Part shown: positions 34,742 to 43,969 of the stretch, piece after piece
Position numbering within the stretch: the stretch's first letter is position 1
How the letters are laid out: each line of letters opens with the position of its first letter
From: Paenibacillus_AB hodogayensis
GTDB taxonomy: Bacteria; Bacillota; Bacilli; Paenibacillales; NBRC-103111
Length of the DNA stretch: 64,000 nt
Reading direction: 5' to 3'
NCBI RefSeq assembly: GCF_039536325.1
Contig: NZ_BAAAYO010000006.1
Coordinates: forward strand, 434,001 to 498,000
The notes under the pieces: generated by a model
Seen by the model: the letters and a program-made list of their open reading frames with translations, nothing else
Databases searched by the model: none
Told to the model about the DNA's origin: nothing
Translations under genes and position numbers: made by a program

Positions 34742-36030
34742 CAGTATGTATCCCGCTTTGCTATGAATTTCGCCTGCTCCGCAAGCGCTTCTCGTTCATT
34801 CGGCAGCCGGCGCCCCGCCGTCAGCAGCAGCAGCTCGCCGAGCAGCTGTCCGAGCCACGGTCCGGGGGGCTTGTCCAGTTCGCGGACGAGCTCGGAGCCG
34901 TCAATGGCCAAATCCTGGACACGCTCCACCGGCACCCGCTCCAGCCACAGGCTTGCGTTGCTCAGGAAGGCGGCGGCATGAGGCTCGCCGGCAAGCGCAC
35001 CGGTTTCCGCCTTGTACCGCCAAGCGGCCAGCGTCAGCCAGTCCCGGACGATCGACTTGCCGAAGGAGACGGCTGCCCGGGCGATCAGATCGTAACCGGC
35101 TTCGCCGCCGTCCGTTTCCCGCCAGCGCGACCGCTCCATCCATTCGTCCGCCTGCAGCAGCTTGACGATGTGCTCCGATTTTTTGCCCGGAAAAGTAAGC
35201 CGCTTCAACGATTGCTTCGCTTGCGAGGCGTCAAGCCCCAACCGCGCGAGCAACCCCGTCCAGCGCAGCTCGGGATCGTCAAGTTCGGCCAGCCTCCATA
35301 CCGCTCGGTCGGTATCACCGCGCGTCAGCGAAGGCCAGCCGACGGACTCCTTGAAATAATCGGGCAAGCGGCTTTGCGCCAGGAGATCAATCGCCCGGTC
35401 CGGCGCAGAGCCGGCGATCATTTTCGTCAATTCGGCGTACACCCGCTCCATCGCCACGTGGACAAGAAGCGGGGCATGATCGACCAGCGCCTCCCACGTG
35501 TCGTCCTCTATCCCGAAGCCGTATTCGCAGGCGAACCGGATGCCGCGCAGCATGCGCAGCGCATCCTCGCCGAACCGCTCAAGCGGATCGCCGACGGCGC
35601 GTATAAGGCATCCGACCAAATCCCGCTGCCCTCCGAACGGATCGATGATACGGCCGTCCTCCGCCAGCGCCATCGCGTTAATCGTGAAATCCCGCCGCCG
35701 CAAATCCTCGTTCAGATCGGATATAAATTCGACTTCCTTCGGCCTGCGGTACTGCTCGTACTCCGATTCTTTCCGAAACGTCGTCACTTCGAACGGATGG
35801 CGTTCCATCAGAACGGTGACCGTACCGTGCGCAAGGCCCGTCGGCACCGTCCTCTCGAACAGCTCCAGCACGGTCTCGGGCAAGGCGGACGTGGCGATAT
35901 CGATGTCCTTGAGCGGCTTGCCGATCAGCTTATCCCGCACGCAGCCGCCTACGAAATACGCCTCGTACCCGGCTTGGACGAGGCGCCTCAGCACTTCCTT
36001 GCCTTCCTGCTCCATCGACTCCGACATCAT
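34741..36030 (-). CDS. cca: CCA tRNA nucleotidyltransferase
   Basis: Adds or repairs the 3' CCA end of tRNAs. The 429-residue class II nucleotidyltransferase has GGCVRD (about 28-33) with the metal-binding DID motif (KDIDIATSA), the RRDFTINAMA segment and the ERFGEDALRMLRGIRFA neck. AAGGAG precedes two adjacent ATGs (36030 and 36027). It follows bshA by 37 bases and is translationally coupled to birA. Confidence 0.95.
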   Translation of the reverse strand: MMSESMEQEGKEVLRRLVQAGYEAYFVGGCVRDKLIGKPLKDIDIATSALPETVLELFERTVPTGLAHGTVTVLMERHPFEVTTFRKESEYEQYRRPKEVEFISDLNEDLRRRDFTINAMALAEDGRIIDPFGGQRDLVGCLIRAVGDPLERFGEDALRMLRGIRFACEYGFGIEDDTWEALVDHAPLLVHVAMERVYAELTKMIAGSAPDRAIDLLAQSRLPDYFKESVGWPSLTRGDTDRAVWRLAELDDPELRWTGLLARLGLDASQAKQSLKRLTFPGKKSEHIVKLLQADEWMERSRWRETDGGEAGYDLIARAAVSFGKSIVRDWLTLAAWRYKAETGALAGEPHAAAFLSNASLWLERVPVERVQDLAIDGSELVRELDKPPGPWLGQLLGELLLLTAGRRLPNEREALAEQAKFIAKRDTY

Positions 36031-36066
36031 TCACGCTCCTTCCTTATCCAATCTCAGACGTCCCCG

Positions 36067-37239
36067 TCAAGCCCGGCACATCTCGTTCAGATTAATATCC
36101 GGCACTTGGCGTCCGAGTACGCGGTAATAAATCTGTTCGTATTGCGCGGTAATCAAATCGTTGCAAAACGTATTCCTGGCCCTCTCCAGACAAGCGTTCG
36201 AGACGGTTTCGTACAGCTCCGCATCTTCCAGCAGCCGAACCGCATGCTCGGCCATCTGCTCCGTGTCGCCGATCGGCGCCAGGAATCCGGTCTCCCCGTG
36301 CGTGATCAGTTCCGGAATGCCGCCGGCGTTGGAGCCGACGGTAGGTACGCCGCAGGCCATCGCCTCCAGAGCAACGAGTCCGAAGCTTTCCTTCTCGGAA
36401 GGCAGCAGCATCACGTCCGCAAGCGAAATCACTTGGGCTACGTCATCCTGCTTCCCGGCGAAGATCACCCGCTCCGTCAAGCCCATTTCCTTTACCTTGC
36501 AGATCGTTTTGGACAACTCCGGCCCTTCGCCGACGAACAGCAGCTTGGACGGAACACGCTCGTTGACCTTCGCGAATACGTCCACAACGTCGCTAATACG
36601 CTTCACCGGCCGGAAGTTGGAAATATGCAGCAGCAGCTTCTCGTCCGGGCGAACGTAGTCCCGGCGCATCGATGAAACATCCCGAGGGTAATATACCCGC
36701 TTGTCGACGAAATTGTAGGCAAGATCGATCGGCTTGTCGATATGCAGCAAGTCCCGCGTTTCCCGGATCAAATCCATGGAAACCGCCGTAACCGCGTCGC
36801 TGCGTTCGATGGCCAGCCGAATGAGATCGCTCAGCGACTCGTCCTGGCCGAGCACCGTAATATCGGTGCCGTGAAGCGTCGTAATGACTTTCAGGTCGCA
36901 ACCCGCCATCTCCTTCGCCAGAAAGGCGCATACGGCATGAGGCACCGCATAATGGACATGAAGCAGGTCGAGCTTTTCCATCTTCGCCACCTGAGCCATC
37001 TTGCTGGCCAGCGATAAGTCGTATGGCGGATATTTGAACACATAATAGTCGTTGACTTCGACCTCGTGGTAATAAATGTTTTTGTGGAATTTACCCAGCC
37101 TAAACGGGACGCTGTGCGTAATAAAGTGAACCTCGTGGCCTTTTTCCGCAAGCAATTTCCCGAGCTCCGTCGCTACGACTCCGGAGCCCCCGAGCGACGG
37201 GTAGCATGTAATTCCTATTTTCAGACGGTCGCTGCTCAT
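36067..37239 (-). CDS. bshA: N-acetyl-alpha-D-glucosaminyl L-malate synthase
   Basis: Glycosyltransferase of family GT4 that joins GlcNAc to L-malate, the first step of bacillithiol synthesis. The 390-residue protein opens with the donor-loop segment ITCYPSLGGSGVVATELG, and the C-terminal half holds ISNFRPVKR and the nucleotide-binding PSEKESFGLVALEAMACG. GGGAGG precedes ATG 37239. It lies 113 bases downstream of bshB1 in the conserved mgsA-bshB1-bshA-cca order. Confidence 0.94.
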   Translation of the reverse strand: MSSDRLKIGITCYPSLGGSGVVATELGKLLAEKGHEVHFITHSVPFRLGKFHKNIYYHEVEVNDYYVFKYPPYDLSLASKMAQVAKMEKLDLLHVHYAVPHAVCAFLAKEMAGCDLKVITTLHGTDITVLGQDESLSDLIRLAIERSDAVTAVSMDLIRETRDLLHIDKPIDLAYNFVDKRVYYPRDVSSMRRDYVRPDEKLLLHISNFRPVKRISDVVDVFAKVNERVPSKLLFVGEGPELSKTICKVKEMGLTERVIFAGKQDDVAQVISLADVMLLPSEKESFGLVALEAMACGVPTVGSNAGGIPELITHGETGFLAPIGDTEQMAEHAVRLLEDAELYETVSNACLERARNTFCNDLITAQYEQIYYRVLGRQVPDINLNEMCRA

Positions 37240-37352
37240 TCCGTTTCCTCCCCGCTTGTGCGGCATGCTTGCCTCTGGGCGGCTCCTGTCATAAAGCCCC
37301 CGTTATGTTCCGCGGAATTAGCGTCACGCTTTACAGTATATTCGCCCTGTTG

Positions 37353-38051
37353 TCAGAATAGGTCGACGATCAGCGGCTGCTTGGATACGAAGCCTTCCGC
37401 ATAAGGAACCATCCGCTTCTGCCCAAGCAGACGGTCTCGTGCCTCAACGCGGTCCAGATAGTCCTGATTGAGCGGAGTGGCGACGAAGCCGTTTCCTCCC
37501 GCCGCCGGCGTAAACTGGCTGGCATAGGCGCGCAAGGCGGCCGTCTTGGCCGGATACGCCTCGGTTACGTCTACGAGCAGATCGGCGCGATCGACGTCGT
37601 TAATAAAGTAAAAATAAAGCTGCTCCACGGTCACCGGCTCCGATTCGGGCATGTACCGGCGCAGCTTGGCGTTAAACACCGCCTCTTCGACCAGTCGGCT
37701 GCATGCTACATGATCGGGGTGCCTGTCCTGCCAGTAAGGGGCGAAGACGATACTCGGCCGGCGCTGGCGGATTTCCCGGGTTATTGCGTCGGCGTTCTCC
37801 TTCGTCAGATACAATCCACGGTCGGGCAAGCCCAGATTCGATCTTGCCGCAAGGCCGAGAATGCGTCCGGCTTCGTCCGCTTCCTGCCGCCTCGTCTCCA
37901 CATCCCCGTTGGAGGACATTTCCGCGCGCGTCAGGTCGCATACGGCAACGCGATAGCCGGAGCGCGTATGCTTGGCGATCGTGCCGGCCATTCCGATCTC
38001 GGCATCATCCGGATGGGCCCCGAATATTAAAATATCGACCGATTCGGACAT
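37353..38051 (-). CDS. bshB1: Bacillithiol biosynthesis deacetylase BshB1
   Basis: Zinc-dependent deacetylase of the PIG-L/LmbE family that removes the acetyl group from GlcNAc-malate. The 232-residue protein has the metal motif AHPDDAE (His13, Asp16) near the N terminus and the HPDH motif (QDRHPDHVAC) later. ATG 38051 lies two bases after the mgsA stop; GTG 38057, overlapping that stop as GTGA, is the alternative start. Ribosome site is weak, so translational coupling to mgsA is likely. Confidence 0.94.
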   Translation of the reverse strand: MSESVDILIFGAHPDDAEIGMAGTIAKHTRSGYRVAVCDLTRAEMSSNGDVETRRQEADEAGRILGLAARSNLGLPDRGLYLTKENADAITREIRQRRPSIVFAPYWQDRHPDHVACSRLVEEAVFNAKLRRYMPESEPVTVEQLYFYFINDVDRADLLVDVTEAYPAKTAALRAYASQFTPAAGGNGFVATPLNQDYLDRVEARDRLLGQKRMVPYAEGFVSKQPLIVDLF

Positions 38052-38053
38052 AT

Positions 38054-38470
38054 TCACATCACACCCGGTTTATATTTGTCTTTCAGCTCCCGCCAGCCAA
38101 ATTCCCCGCGGTCCAAGGATCGGACGAGCAGCTCGGCCGAAGCGATATTCGTAGCGACAGGTATTCCCTGGACATCGCACAGGCGGAGCAAGGCGATAAT
38201 ATCCGGCTCGTGCGGCTGGGCCATAAGCGGGTCTCGCAGGAATACGACAAGATCCATTTCATTGCGGGCGACCATGGCGCCGATCTGCTGGTCTCCTCCG
38301 AGCGGTCCGGACATGAAGCGGTGCACTTGCAGCTTGGTCGCCTCCATCACCCTCGTGCCGGTGGTGCCGGTCGCGTACAGCTCATGATGGCTGAACACTT
38401 CCTCGTAGGCGATCACGAAATTGACCATTTCCTCTTTTTTGCGGTCATGTGCGATTAAAGCGATATTCAT
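38054..38470 (-). CDS. mgsA: Methylglyoxal synthase
   Basis: The 138-residue copy in the conserved dapB-mgsA-bshB1 context, and so the orthologue of Bacillus mgsA. It opens MNIALIAHD and has ATGTTGTRV and the SGPLGGDQQIGA signature with catalytic Asp60. Being next to bacillithiol genes is meaningful because bacillithiol detoxifies the methylglyoxal it makes. ATG 38470 is chosen where homology begins. It is clearly related to, but not a recent copy of, the gene at 3456-3887. Confidence 0.95.
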   Translation of the reverse strand: MNIALIAHDRKKEEMVNFVIAYEEVFSHHELYATGTTGTRVMEATKLQVHRFMSGPLGGDQQIGAMVARNEMDLVVFLRDPLMAQPHEPDIIALLRLCDVQGIPVATNIASAELLVRSLDRGEFGWRELKDKYKPGVM

Positions 38471-38511
38471 CGGGTATCCCTCCACTGTTCGCTCCCGGTT
38501 GCTTGCCCCGG

Positions 38512-39315
38512 TCAATCGATAAAATGCTCAAAACCGTATACGATGCCGGTCAACTCCATCGCTTTCTTTATCGACAGATTGACCCCCGGCATGTAGCCTG
38601 CACGGTCGTACGAATCGTGACGGATTTTCAGCGTCTGCCCGAAGCCGCCGAAGACGACTTCCTGCTGGGCGAAGACGCCCGGCAAGCGCACGCTATGTAT
38701 CCGGAAACCGTTGTAATAACCGCCTCTGGCCCCTTCGATCGTTTCTTCCTCCTGCGGATTGCCTTGGCGCAGCTCCTGCCGGTTGCTGGCGATCAGCTCG
38801 GCCGTCTTGATCGAAGTGCCCGACGGAGCGTCCAGCTTCTGATCGCCGTGGTATTCGATAATTTCCACGTGAGGCATATGTTTGGCCGCTTGAGCGGCAA
38901 ATTTCATCATCAAGATCGCGCCGATGGAAAAGTTGGGCGCTATAATGCCGCCAATGCCGTTATCTTTGCAAAGCTTGTCCAGTTCCTCGATCTGGTCCGG
39001 CGAGAGACCCGTTGTCCCGATAACCGGACGGACCCGTCTGCCGATGGCGATTCGGCTGTTCGATAGGACGGCCTGCGGCGTCGTAAAATCGACCAGCACG
39101 TGCGCGTCCGCCCCTTGAAGGGCGGTGTCCAGATCCGTTTTGATCGGAACGCCGCACGCGGGCAAGCCCACTAGCGTTCCCGCATCCACTCCTTCGTGCG
39201 AACGGTTAATGGCGGCCACCAGCCGCAGCTCCGGGTCTGCCAGTACCATTTTGACGACTTCCTTGCCCATTCTTCCGCTTGCTCCGGCTACAGCTACATG
39301 AATTTTAGCGTCCAT
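38512..39315 (-). CDS. dapB: 4-hydroxy-tetrahydrodipicolinate reductase
   Basis: NAD(P)H-dependent step of the diaminopimelate/lysine pathway, which also feeds dipicolinate for spores. The 267-residue protein has the Rossmann motif VAGASGRMGKEV and the family signature EIIEYHGDQKLDAPSGT containing the catalytic His and Lys. A ribosome site (AAAGGGG) precedes ATG 39315. It is followed by mgsA 41 bases on. Confidence 0.95.
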   Translation of the reverse strand: MDAKIHVAVAGASGRMGKEVVKMVLADPELRLVAAINRSHEGVDAGTLVGLPACGVPIKTDLDTALQGADAHVLVDFTTPQAVLSNSRIAIGRRVRPVIGTTGLSPDQIEELDKLCKDNGIGGIIAPNFSIGAILMMKFAAQAAKHMPHVEIIEYHGDQKLDAPSGTSIKTAELIASNRQELRQGNPQEEETIEGARGGYYNGFRIHSVRLPGVFAQQEVVFGGFGQTLKIRHDSYDRAGYMPGVNLSIKKAMELTGIVYGFEHFID

Positions 39316-39378
39316 ATGTGATCCCCTTTTTCGGTAGTAGTCTAAAGCGTATGAAAAAGATAATAGCCGTGCTCCCGC

Positions 39379-39891
39379 CTAAGAACGCAAATAACGCTTC
39401 AGCTTCGCTCTATATCTCCCCGCAAGCCGATTCGCCTGCGCGTTCTGCGGCTCCAGCTTGACCGCATCCTTGGCCGCCTGCAGCGCGAGCTCGTACTGCC
39501 CCTGCTCCCCATAGGCGATCGCGAGCAGCAAATACGCTTCCGTCAGAAGCGGGTCGAGGCAGACGGCCTGCTTCAGTTGTTCGACGGCGCGATACAGCTG
39601 CCTGGAGTCATCCCATTGCGTTCCCGCATCGCGGACCAGCAACCGAGCTTCTACCGCATCGGCATGCAGCCGGTATACGTCGTGATCCGCTTGCAGCTTG
39701 CAAGCCAGCCTGGCGTGCTTGATCGCCTTATCCAGCCGGTTGCTGCGCGCGTACGTGACCGATAGTTTGTAGTGATAGTCCGCATTGTCCGGATCGACCC
39801 GAACGGCTTGCTCGAACCAGTCGATCGCCCGTTCGAAATCGGCATCCAGAATCGAAGCGTAAGCTTGCTTGATTTCGTCCTCGCCGTCCAT
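39379..39891 (-). CDS. Tetratricopeptide-repeat protein
   Basis: A 170-residue cytosolic protein made almost wholly of TPR helices (DFERAIDWFEQAVRVDPDNADYHYKLSVTY and two further units), with no enzymatic motif. AGGAGGG precedes ATG 39891. It lies between the MazG-like gene and dapB, an insertion relative to Bacillus. It is distinct from the TPR protein at 30576. Function unknown. Confidence 0.75.
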   Translation of the reverse strand: MDGEDEIKQAYASILDADFERAIDWFEQAVRVDPDNADYHYKLSVTYARSNRLDKAIKHARLACKLQADHDVYRLHADAVEARLLVRDAGTQWDDSRQLYRAVEQLKQAVCLDPLLTEAYLLLAIAYGEQGQYELALQAAKDAVKLEPQNAQANRLAGRYRAKLKRYLRS

Positions 39892-40003
39892 CGTCGCCCT
39901 CCTCTGCCCCGAATCTCATACCGGCCAAGCCGGTGCAAGCTCCTTGCATCCGAGTACGGCAGCGGCATTCGCCCTGCGTATCCGATGGTACAGCATATGA
40001 AGA

Positions 40004-40342
40004 TCAGCCTTGTTCGGTGTCCTTTTTCGTCCACCGGTCGGCGTCCCTGGTCTGGAATTTGCGCATGACCGCATTATGGGCCTCGGTCAGGTCGATGCCG
40101 AGCGAATTGGCAAAGCAGATCGTAATGAACAAAATATCGCCAAGCTCCAGCTCGATCGAATTATCCGCTTCCCCGGCCTTTTTCGGTTTCGGCCCGAACT
40201 GATGGTTGACTTCGCGAGCCAGCTCCCCGACTTCCTCCGACATCCGGGCGAGCATAGCGAGCGGACTGAAATAACCTTCTTTATATTGGGAAATGTAAGC
40301 ATCCACTTCCCTCTGCATCTCTTGAAGAGATTTTTCCGGCAT
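40004..40342 (-). CDS. ypjD: MazG-like nucleotide pyrophosphohydrolase (YpjD type)
   Basis: A 112-residue all-alpha NTP pyrophosphatase. The metal-binding acidic motif EEVGEL (about residues 36-41) and the partner motif ELELGDILF are present. Such enzymes clean up non-canonical or excess nucleoside triphosphates. It occupies the position of Bacillus ypjD upstream of dapB. The C terminus (RWTKKDTEQG) is charged. Confidence 0.88.
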   Translation of the reverse strand: MPEKSLQEMQREVDAYISQYKEGYFSPLAMLARMSEEVGELAREVNHQFGPKPKKAGEADNSIELELGDILFITICFANSLGIDLTEAHNAVMRKFQTRDADRWTKKDTEQG

Positions 40343-40496
40343 GCTCAGAACACTCCTCCTATCCGGCTCTTTCTTTGAAACGCTGTTCTATCCTACATGT
40401 TAACGCAAAAGGGCGGCGGAAAACAAATCTTTTTTGCTATCCGAGGGGCATACTAGAAACAAATGACAGTCTATCGGACAGACGGGGGGGACCATC

Positions 40497-41363
40497 ATGC
40501 GCAGCAAATGGCTGGAAGGGCTGAAATCGTGGGTCCCTATCGCCTTGGGTACCGCGGTATACGCATTCGCGCTCCATTATTTTGTCATCCCGAACGAGCT
40601 GATGGAGGGCGGCGTCACGGGCATCTCGCTGCTTCTCAATTATGCCTTGGACTGGCCGATATCGATTACGACGCTTGCCCTGAACGTTCCGCTGTTCCTG
40701 CTCGGCTGGAAAACGATCGGCAAGTCGGCGATGCTCTATACGGTAATCGGCGCTTTGACGCTGTCGCTGTTTTTACGGCTCATGGAGGTAGCGATCGGCC
40801 ACGGCTGGATCGTCCCGTTCCGCGCGGAACACGATTTTTTTCTAGCTACCTTGTATGCCGGTCTCACGCTCGGTATCGGCCTCGGAATCGTTTTTCGCTT
40901 CGGCGGCACGACCGGTGGTACGGACATAATCGCCAGCTTGCTTTCCAGAACGAGGGGCTGGAGCATAGGGCAAGTCATTCTTGCCGTCGACGTGCTCGTG
41001 ATCGGATCGTCGCTGCTCTATATTCCGAAAGAAAAAGTGCTGTATACGCTCGTAGCCGTCTTCATCGCTTCGCGGACGATCGACTTTATAACGGAAGGCG
41101 CTTATTCCGCCAAAGCGTTCACCATCATATCCGATGAAGGAGACCGGATCGCCGAGGCGATAACGCAGGAGATGGATCGGGGCGTTACGCTGTTTGCTGC
41201 AAAAGGGGCTTATTCGCAATCGGGTAAAAATGTCGTGTACAGCGTAGTCGCGCGCCAGGAAACGCGCAAGCTGAAGGGAATCGTCAAAAGCATCGATCCC
41301 CAAGCTTTTATTGTTATCTCCGATGTGCACGACGTGCTGGGCGAAGGCTTTCGGGGCCGCTGA
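40497..41363 (+). CDS. YitT family (DUF161/DUF2179) membrane protein
   Basis: A 288-residue protein with about six transmembrane segments over residues 12-205 (the YitT/DUF161 part, including the glycine-rich FRFGGTTGGTDIIA) and a cytosolic C-terminal DUF2179 domain (about 220-285). A G-rich ribosome site precedes ATG 40497. It is on the plus strand, divergent from the MazG-like gene, and corresponds in position to Bacillus ypjC. The function of this widespread family is not established. Confidence 0.85.
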   Translation: MRSKWLEGLKSWVPIALGTAVYAFALHYFVIPNELMEGGVTGISLLLNYALDWPISITTLALNVPLFLLGWKTIGKSAMLYTVIGALTLSLFLRLMEVAIGHGWIVPFRAEHDFFLATLYAGLTLGIGLGIVFRFGGTTGGTDIIASLLSRTRGWSIGQVILAVDVLVIGSSLLYIPKEKVLYTLVAVFIASRTIDFITEGAYSAKAFTIISDEGDRIAEAITQEMDRGVTLFAAKGAYSQSGKNVVYSVVARQETRKLKGIVKSIDPQAFIVISDVHDVLGEGFRGR

Positions 41364-41391
41364 CGGTTCGCGGTCTGCCCTGCGATGCAGC

Positions 41392-41424
41392 AAAAAAAGA
41401 CACGGGTGGCTTCACCGCCCCCCG
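41392..41424 (-). terminator. Probable terminator overlapping the ypjB stop codon
   Basis: On the minus strand a G-rich arm (from about 41424) pairs imperfectly with CCACCC, with the ypjB TGA in the loop, followed by a run of seven T (41398-41392). One mismatch weakens the stem. Confidence 0.5.
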
Positions 41425-42278
41425 CGCCTGTTGCCTCCTCCGAACGAATTCCGTTCGAAATCGAATATGCGCCATGCCGCAAACGATAAGATAGCGACGA
41501 TGACCGATCCCAGCAAAACGACCGATGCCATCGGCACCTCCGGCTCTACCATGGGCACGTAAGCCGATCGGTCCGTTCGCTGGAACAGCTCGTCCAGCGT
41601 CAGCCGCAGATGCTCTAGCGCGCCGCCCAACTGCTGCAAATCGGATTCGGCCCCGCTCAACCGTCCGCGCATAAAAGCCATCAAGGAATCCATCTTCTCG
41701 ACCTGAAACGGCTGCCTGCTAATCAATAGCGACGGCCGTATCGTATTGTAGCGGAACTGCAGCTCCTCCAGCTGTTTGGCGGCAGTGCCTCTGTCCCTGA
41801 GCTGTACGGCTTGTCCGAGTTGGTCGGCCGCTTCCTTCATCCCTTTATAATATTGCAGCCACATCGGCTGGTTGGCATGCGTCAGCGCATCGGTAGCCAG
41901 CCGGATTTTGGCAACGGCGGCTTGTCCTTCCTCAGGCGTCACATGAACCGACTGCAGCACCCGCTTGGCCTGCACGATCGTTTCCGACAACGCGCTTACC
42001 CCTTCGACCGAAGTCATCCCTTCGAATCGGATTTCCGTCATTTTACTGCCCAGTTGCTCCAACTTGTCCCGCGCCTTTTCAATATCGCCGTCCATCATAT
42101 AGCGGTACAGCTCGTCCGCTGCAGCGTTCAGTTGAGCCGCCTGCCGGAGCTGCTCCGGCGAAACCGGATTGCCCTGCTCGACGGACTGCTCCTTTTTGAC
42201 GCATCCGGCCAGCACGAGCAGAACAAGCAGTACGGCAAGGCTGGACCACCCCAATCGTCCATTGCCGAAAACGAACAT
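41412..42278 (-). CDS. ypjB: Sporulation protein YpjB
   Basis: A 288-residue envelope protein. A hydrophobic N-terminal segment ends in LAGC (Cys at about 26), which suggests a lipoprotein signal. A helical extracytoplasmic region follows, then a C-terminal transmembrane segment (about 250-270) and a Gly/Arg-rich tail. It matches the YpjB sporulation family, whose loss impairs Bacillus spore formation modestly. It neighbours ypjA, as in Bacillus. GAGGGGGG precedes ATG 42278. Confidence 0.82.
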   Translation of the reverse strand: MFVFGNGRLGWSSLAVLLVLLVLAGCVKKEQSVEQGNPVSPEQLRQAAQLNAAADELYRYMMDGDIEKARDKLEQLGSKMTEIRFEGMTSVEGVSALSETIVQAKRVLQSVHVTPEEGQAAVAKIRLATDALTHANQPMWLQYYKGMKEAADQLGQAVQLRDRGTAAKQLEELQFRYNTIRPSLLISRQPFQVEKMDSLMAFMRGRLSGAESDLQQLGGALEHLRLTLDELFQRTDRSAYVPMVEPEVPMASVVLLGSVIVAILSFAAWRIFDFERNSFGGGNRRGGR

Positions 42279-42296
42279 CGGACATCCCCCCTCGAC

Positions 42297-42935
42297 TCAT
42301 CTTATGGGGGAATGTCCGGTTTTAGACCAACGGATCGTAAGGGCGACGATCGCCGTGCTGACTAGCGTCATCGTCCAAGTGAACAGCTCGATTGCACCCA
42401 AATCATCGAGTAAAATATCTCTAAGCCACGGGTAAATCCCGGCGTGGTAATCCAGCCAATCATTGAGGAACAGCAGCAGCAGGGCGAACAGCATATGAAC
42501 TCCCCGCACGCGGAAGCGGCCAATAAACAGTAGCGCTTCCACCGCCATGCCCAGATGGGAAACGATCAGCATCCATTCCTGCCAGACGAGCGGCTCTCCT
42601 TGATAAGCGACAGCTGCGTTCATGGCGACCGCCCATACACCGTATTTGACTGACGATATGGCTCCCAGCGCAGCTATGAAGCCGACTCCGTTCGAACCGA
42701 TCCCCTTCGGGGCGAACAGCAAGACGCCCAGAGATACGGTGAACCAGAGACTCGCGGTCGGACTATCGGGAACGAACAGCACCAGCCAGGGGGACATAGT
42801 CTCAACCGTACTGACGATCTGATCCCAATACCACACGTAGCCGTAGACGGTCCCCAGCACATTGACGACGAACAGGGCAAGGAGAAACGCGCGGTTATGC
42901 AGAAAAACGCGGTCAAACCAAACGAATAGCGACAC
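42297..42935 (-). CDS. ypjA: YpjA family (DUF1405) membrane protein
   Basis: A 212-residue integral membrane protein with about six hydrophobic helices and the aromatic signature TVYGYVWYWDQI typical of DUF1405. GTG 42935 is chosen because GGGAGGG lies seven bases before it and the family N terminus begins here; an upstream GTG at 42968 also has a GGAG site. It lies between qcrC and ypjB in the conserved order. Function unknown. Confidence 0.78.
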   Translation of the reverse strand: MSLFVWFDRVFLHNRAFLLALFVVNVLGTVYGYVWYWDQIVSTVETMSPWLVLFVPDSPTASLWFTVSLGVLLFAPKGIGSNGVGFIAALGAISSVKYGVWAVAMNAAVAYQGEPLVWQEWMLIVSHLGMAVEALLFIGRFRVRGVHMLFALLLLFLNDWLDYHAGIYPWLRDILLDDLGAIELFTWTMTLVSTAIVALTIRWSKTGHSPIR

Positions 42936-43010
42936 GGACAGCCCTCCCGGCGACAGCGCTTGCGACACGGACTTTCTCCGCACGCAGCGCAGCACGGCGC
43001 TTTGAAGCGA

Positions 43011-43040
43011 AAGACCTGACCGTCGAAACGGTCAGGTCTT
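43011..43040 (-). terminator. Strong hairpin between qcrC and ypjA
   Basis: A perfect 13-bp stem AAGACCTGACCGT / ACGGTCAGGTCTT with a 4-base loop, 22 bases after the qcrC stop. The trailing T run on the minus strand is short (TCTTTCGC), so it may be a weak terminator or an RNA-stabilising hairpin that separates qcrC from ypjA expression. Confidence 0.65.
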
Positions 43041-43062
43041 GTCTTGGCCATGCTGAATGCTT

Positions 43063-43950
43063 TTATTGTTTCTTCTGATTGGCGAGCCAGCCTGCGAGTT
43101 GATCGAGCTCCGCTGCCGTCAGACCTTTTTGAATATTGGGTTCGTACTGGGCGGTCATGCCCGGCGCTTGCCCTTTCTTGATAATGTTCATAATCTCATC
43201 TTTGGTATGCTTGTCGCCAGTACCGCGAAGCGACGGAGCCGCAGGACTGCCTTTCAAATCCTTGGCATGACACGTTACGCATGTCGCTTTCTGATAAACC
43301 GTATAGCCCGGATCATCCTCGGCGACGATAGCCGCGACTGTAGGCTTCTTCGCCCCGCCGCTGCCGGACGTACCGCCGGCATTCTTGGCTTCCTTCATTT
43401 CTTCCTCGCGCTTGATATGCTCGGGAATCAGGTTTTTGTCCGTCAGCTCTTTTTGATAGTGCGTCCATGAGACGACCGTCAAGTGAATGCAGGCAATCAG
43501 CGTAACGAACATCATGGCGGAAGCGATCGGACGTCTGTAAAATCTTCTTTCCTTGCCCGTATCGAGGAACGGAGCAAGCAAAAGGCCGCCGAACGCAATG
43601 CCCGGGATAATGATCGAACCGATAAAAATTTTCAGCGTATTGCCGGAAACGTACGGATATTTGAGGAATTGATACAGGAACAGGAAGTACCAGTCCGGCA
43701 TCGGGATGATCGCCGTGTTCGTCGGGTCCGCCGGATAGCCGAGCGGAGCGGCCTCTTGCATGACAAGCACGAGTACGCCTACAAGAGCTACACAACCTAC
43801 CATCCATTCCTTAAGCAGAAAGTTCGGGATAAACACTTCCGATTTTCCGGGAAAAGCCGAATAATCGGGAGGGATCATCGGCCCGCTCTTGCGTACGCGG
43901 GAATCGCCGACGTAAACCACTTTTTCTTTTGAATTATGACCGTGTGCCAC
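43063..43950 (-). CDS. qcrC: Menaquinol:cytochrome c reductase, cytochrome b/c subunit QcrC
   Basis: A 295-residue fusion typical of Bacillus. Residues about 40-165 resemble subunit IV, with three transmembrane helices and the quinol-site motif PDWY (85-88). A charged linker rich in Gly/Lys follows, then a cytochrome c domain with the heme motif C224-x-x-C227-H228 and a likely axial Met in APGMTAQ. It passes electrons from menaquinol to cytochrome c. It lies 19 bases downstream of qcrB. Confidence 0.96.
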   Translation of the reverse strand: MAHGHNSKEKVVYVGDSRVRKSGPMIPPDYSAFPGKSEVFIPNFLLKEWMVGCVALVGVLVLVMQEAAPLGYPADPTNTAIIPMPDWYFLFLYQFLKYPYVSGNTLKIFIGSIIIPGIAFGGLLLAPFLDTGKERRFYRRPIASAMMFVTLIACIHLTVVSWTHYQKELTDKNLIPEHIKREEEMKEAKNAGGTSGSGGAKKPTVAAIVAEDDPGYTVYQKATCVTCHAKDLKGSPAAPSLRGTGDKHTKDEIMNIIKKGQAPGMTAQYEPNIQKGLTAAELDQLAGWLANQKKQ

Positions 43951-43969
43951 GCATTCGTCCTCCCTTCTA

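Noticed and set aside
38512..39315. Altered DapB signature (HG instead of HH)
   Set aside because: The catalytic His and the K-x-D-A-P-S-G-T part are intact and the general motif allows the change, so it is not unusual.
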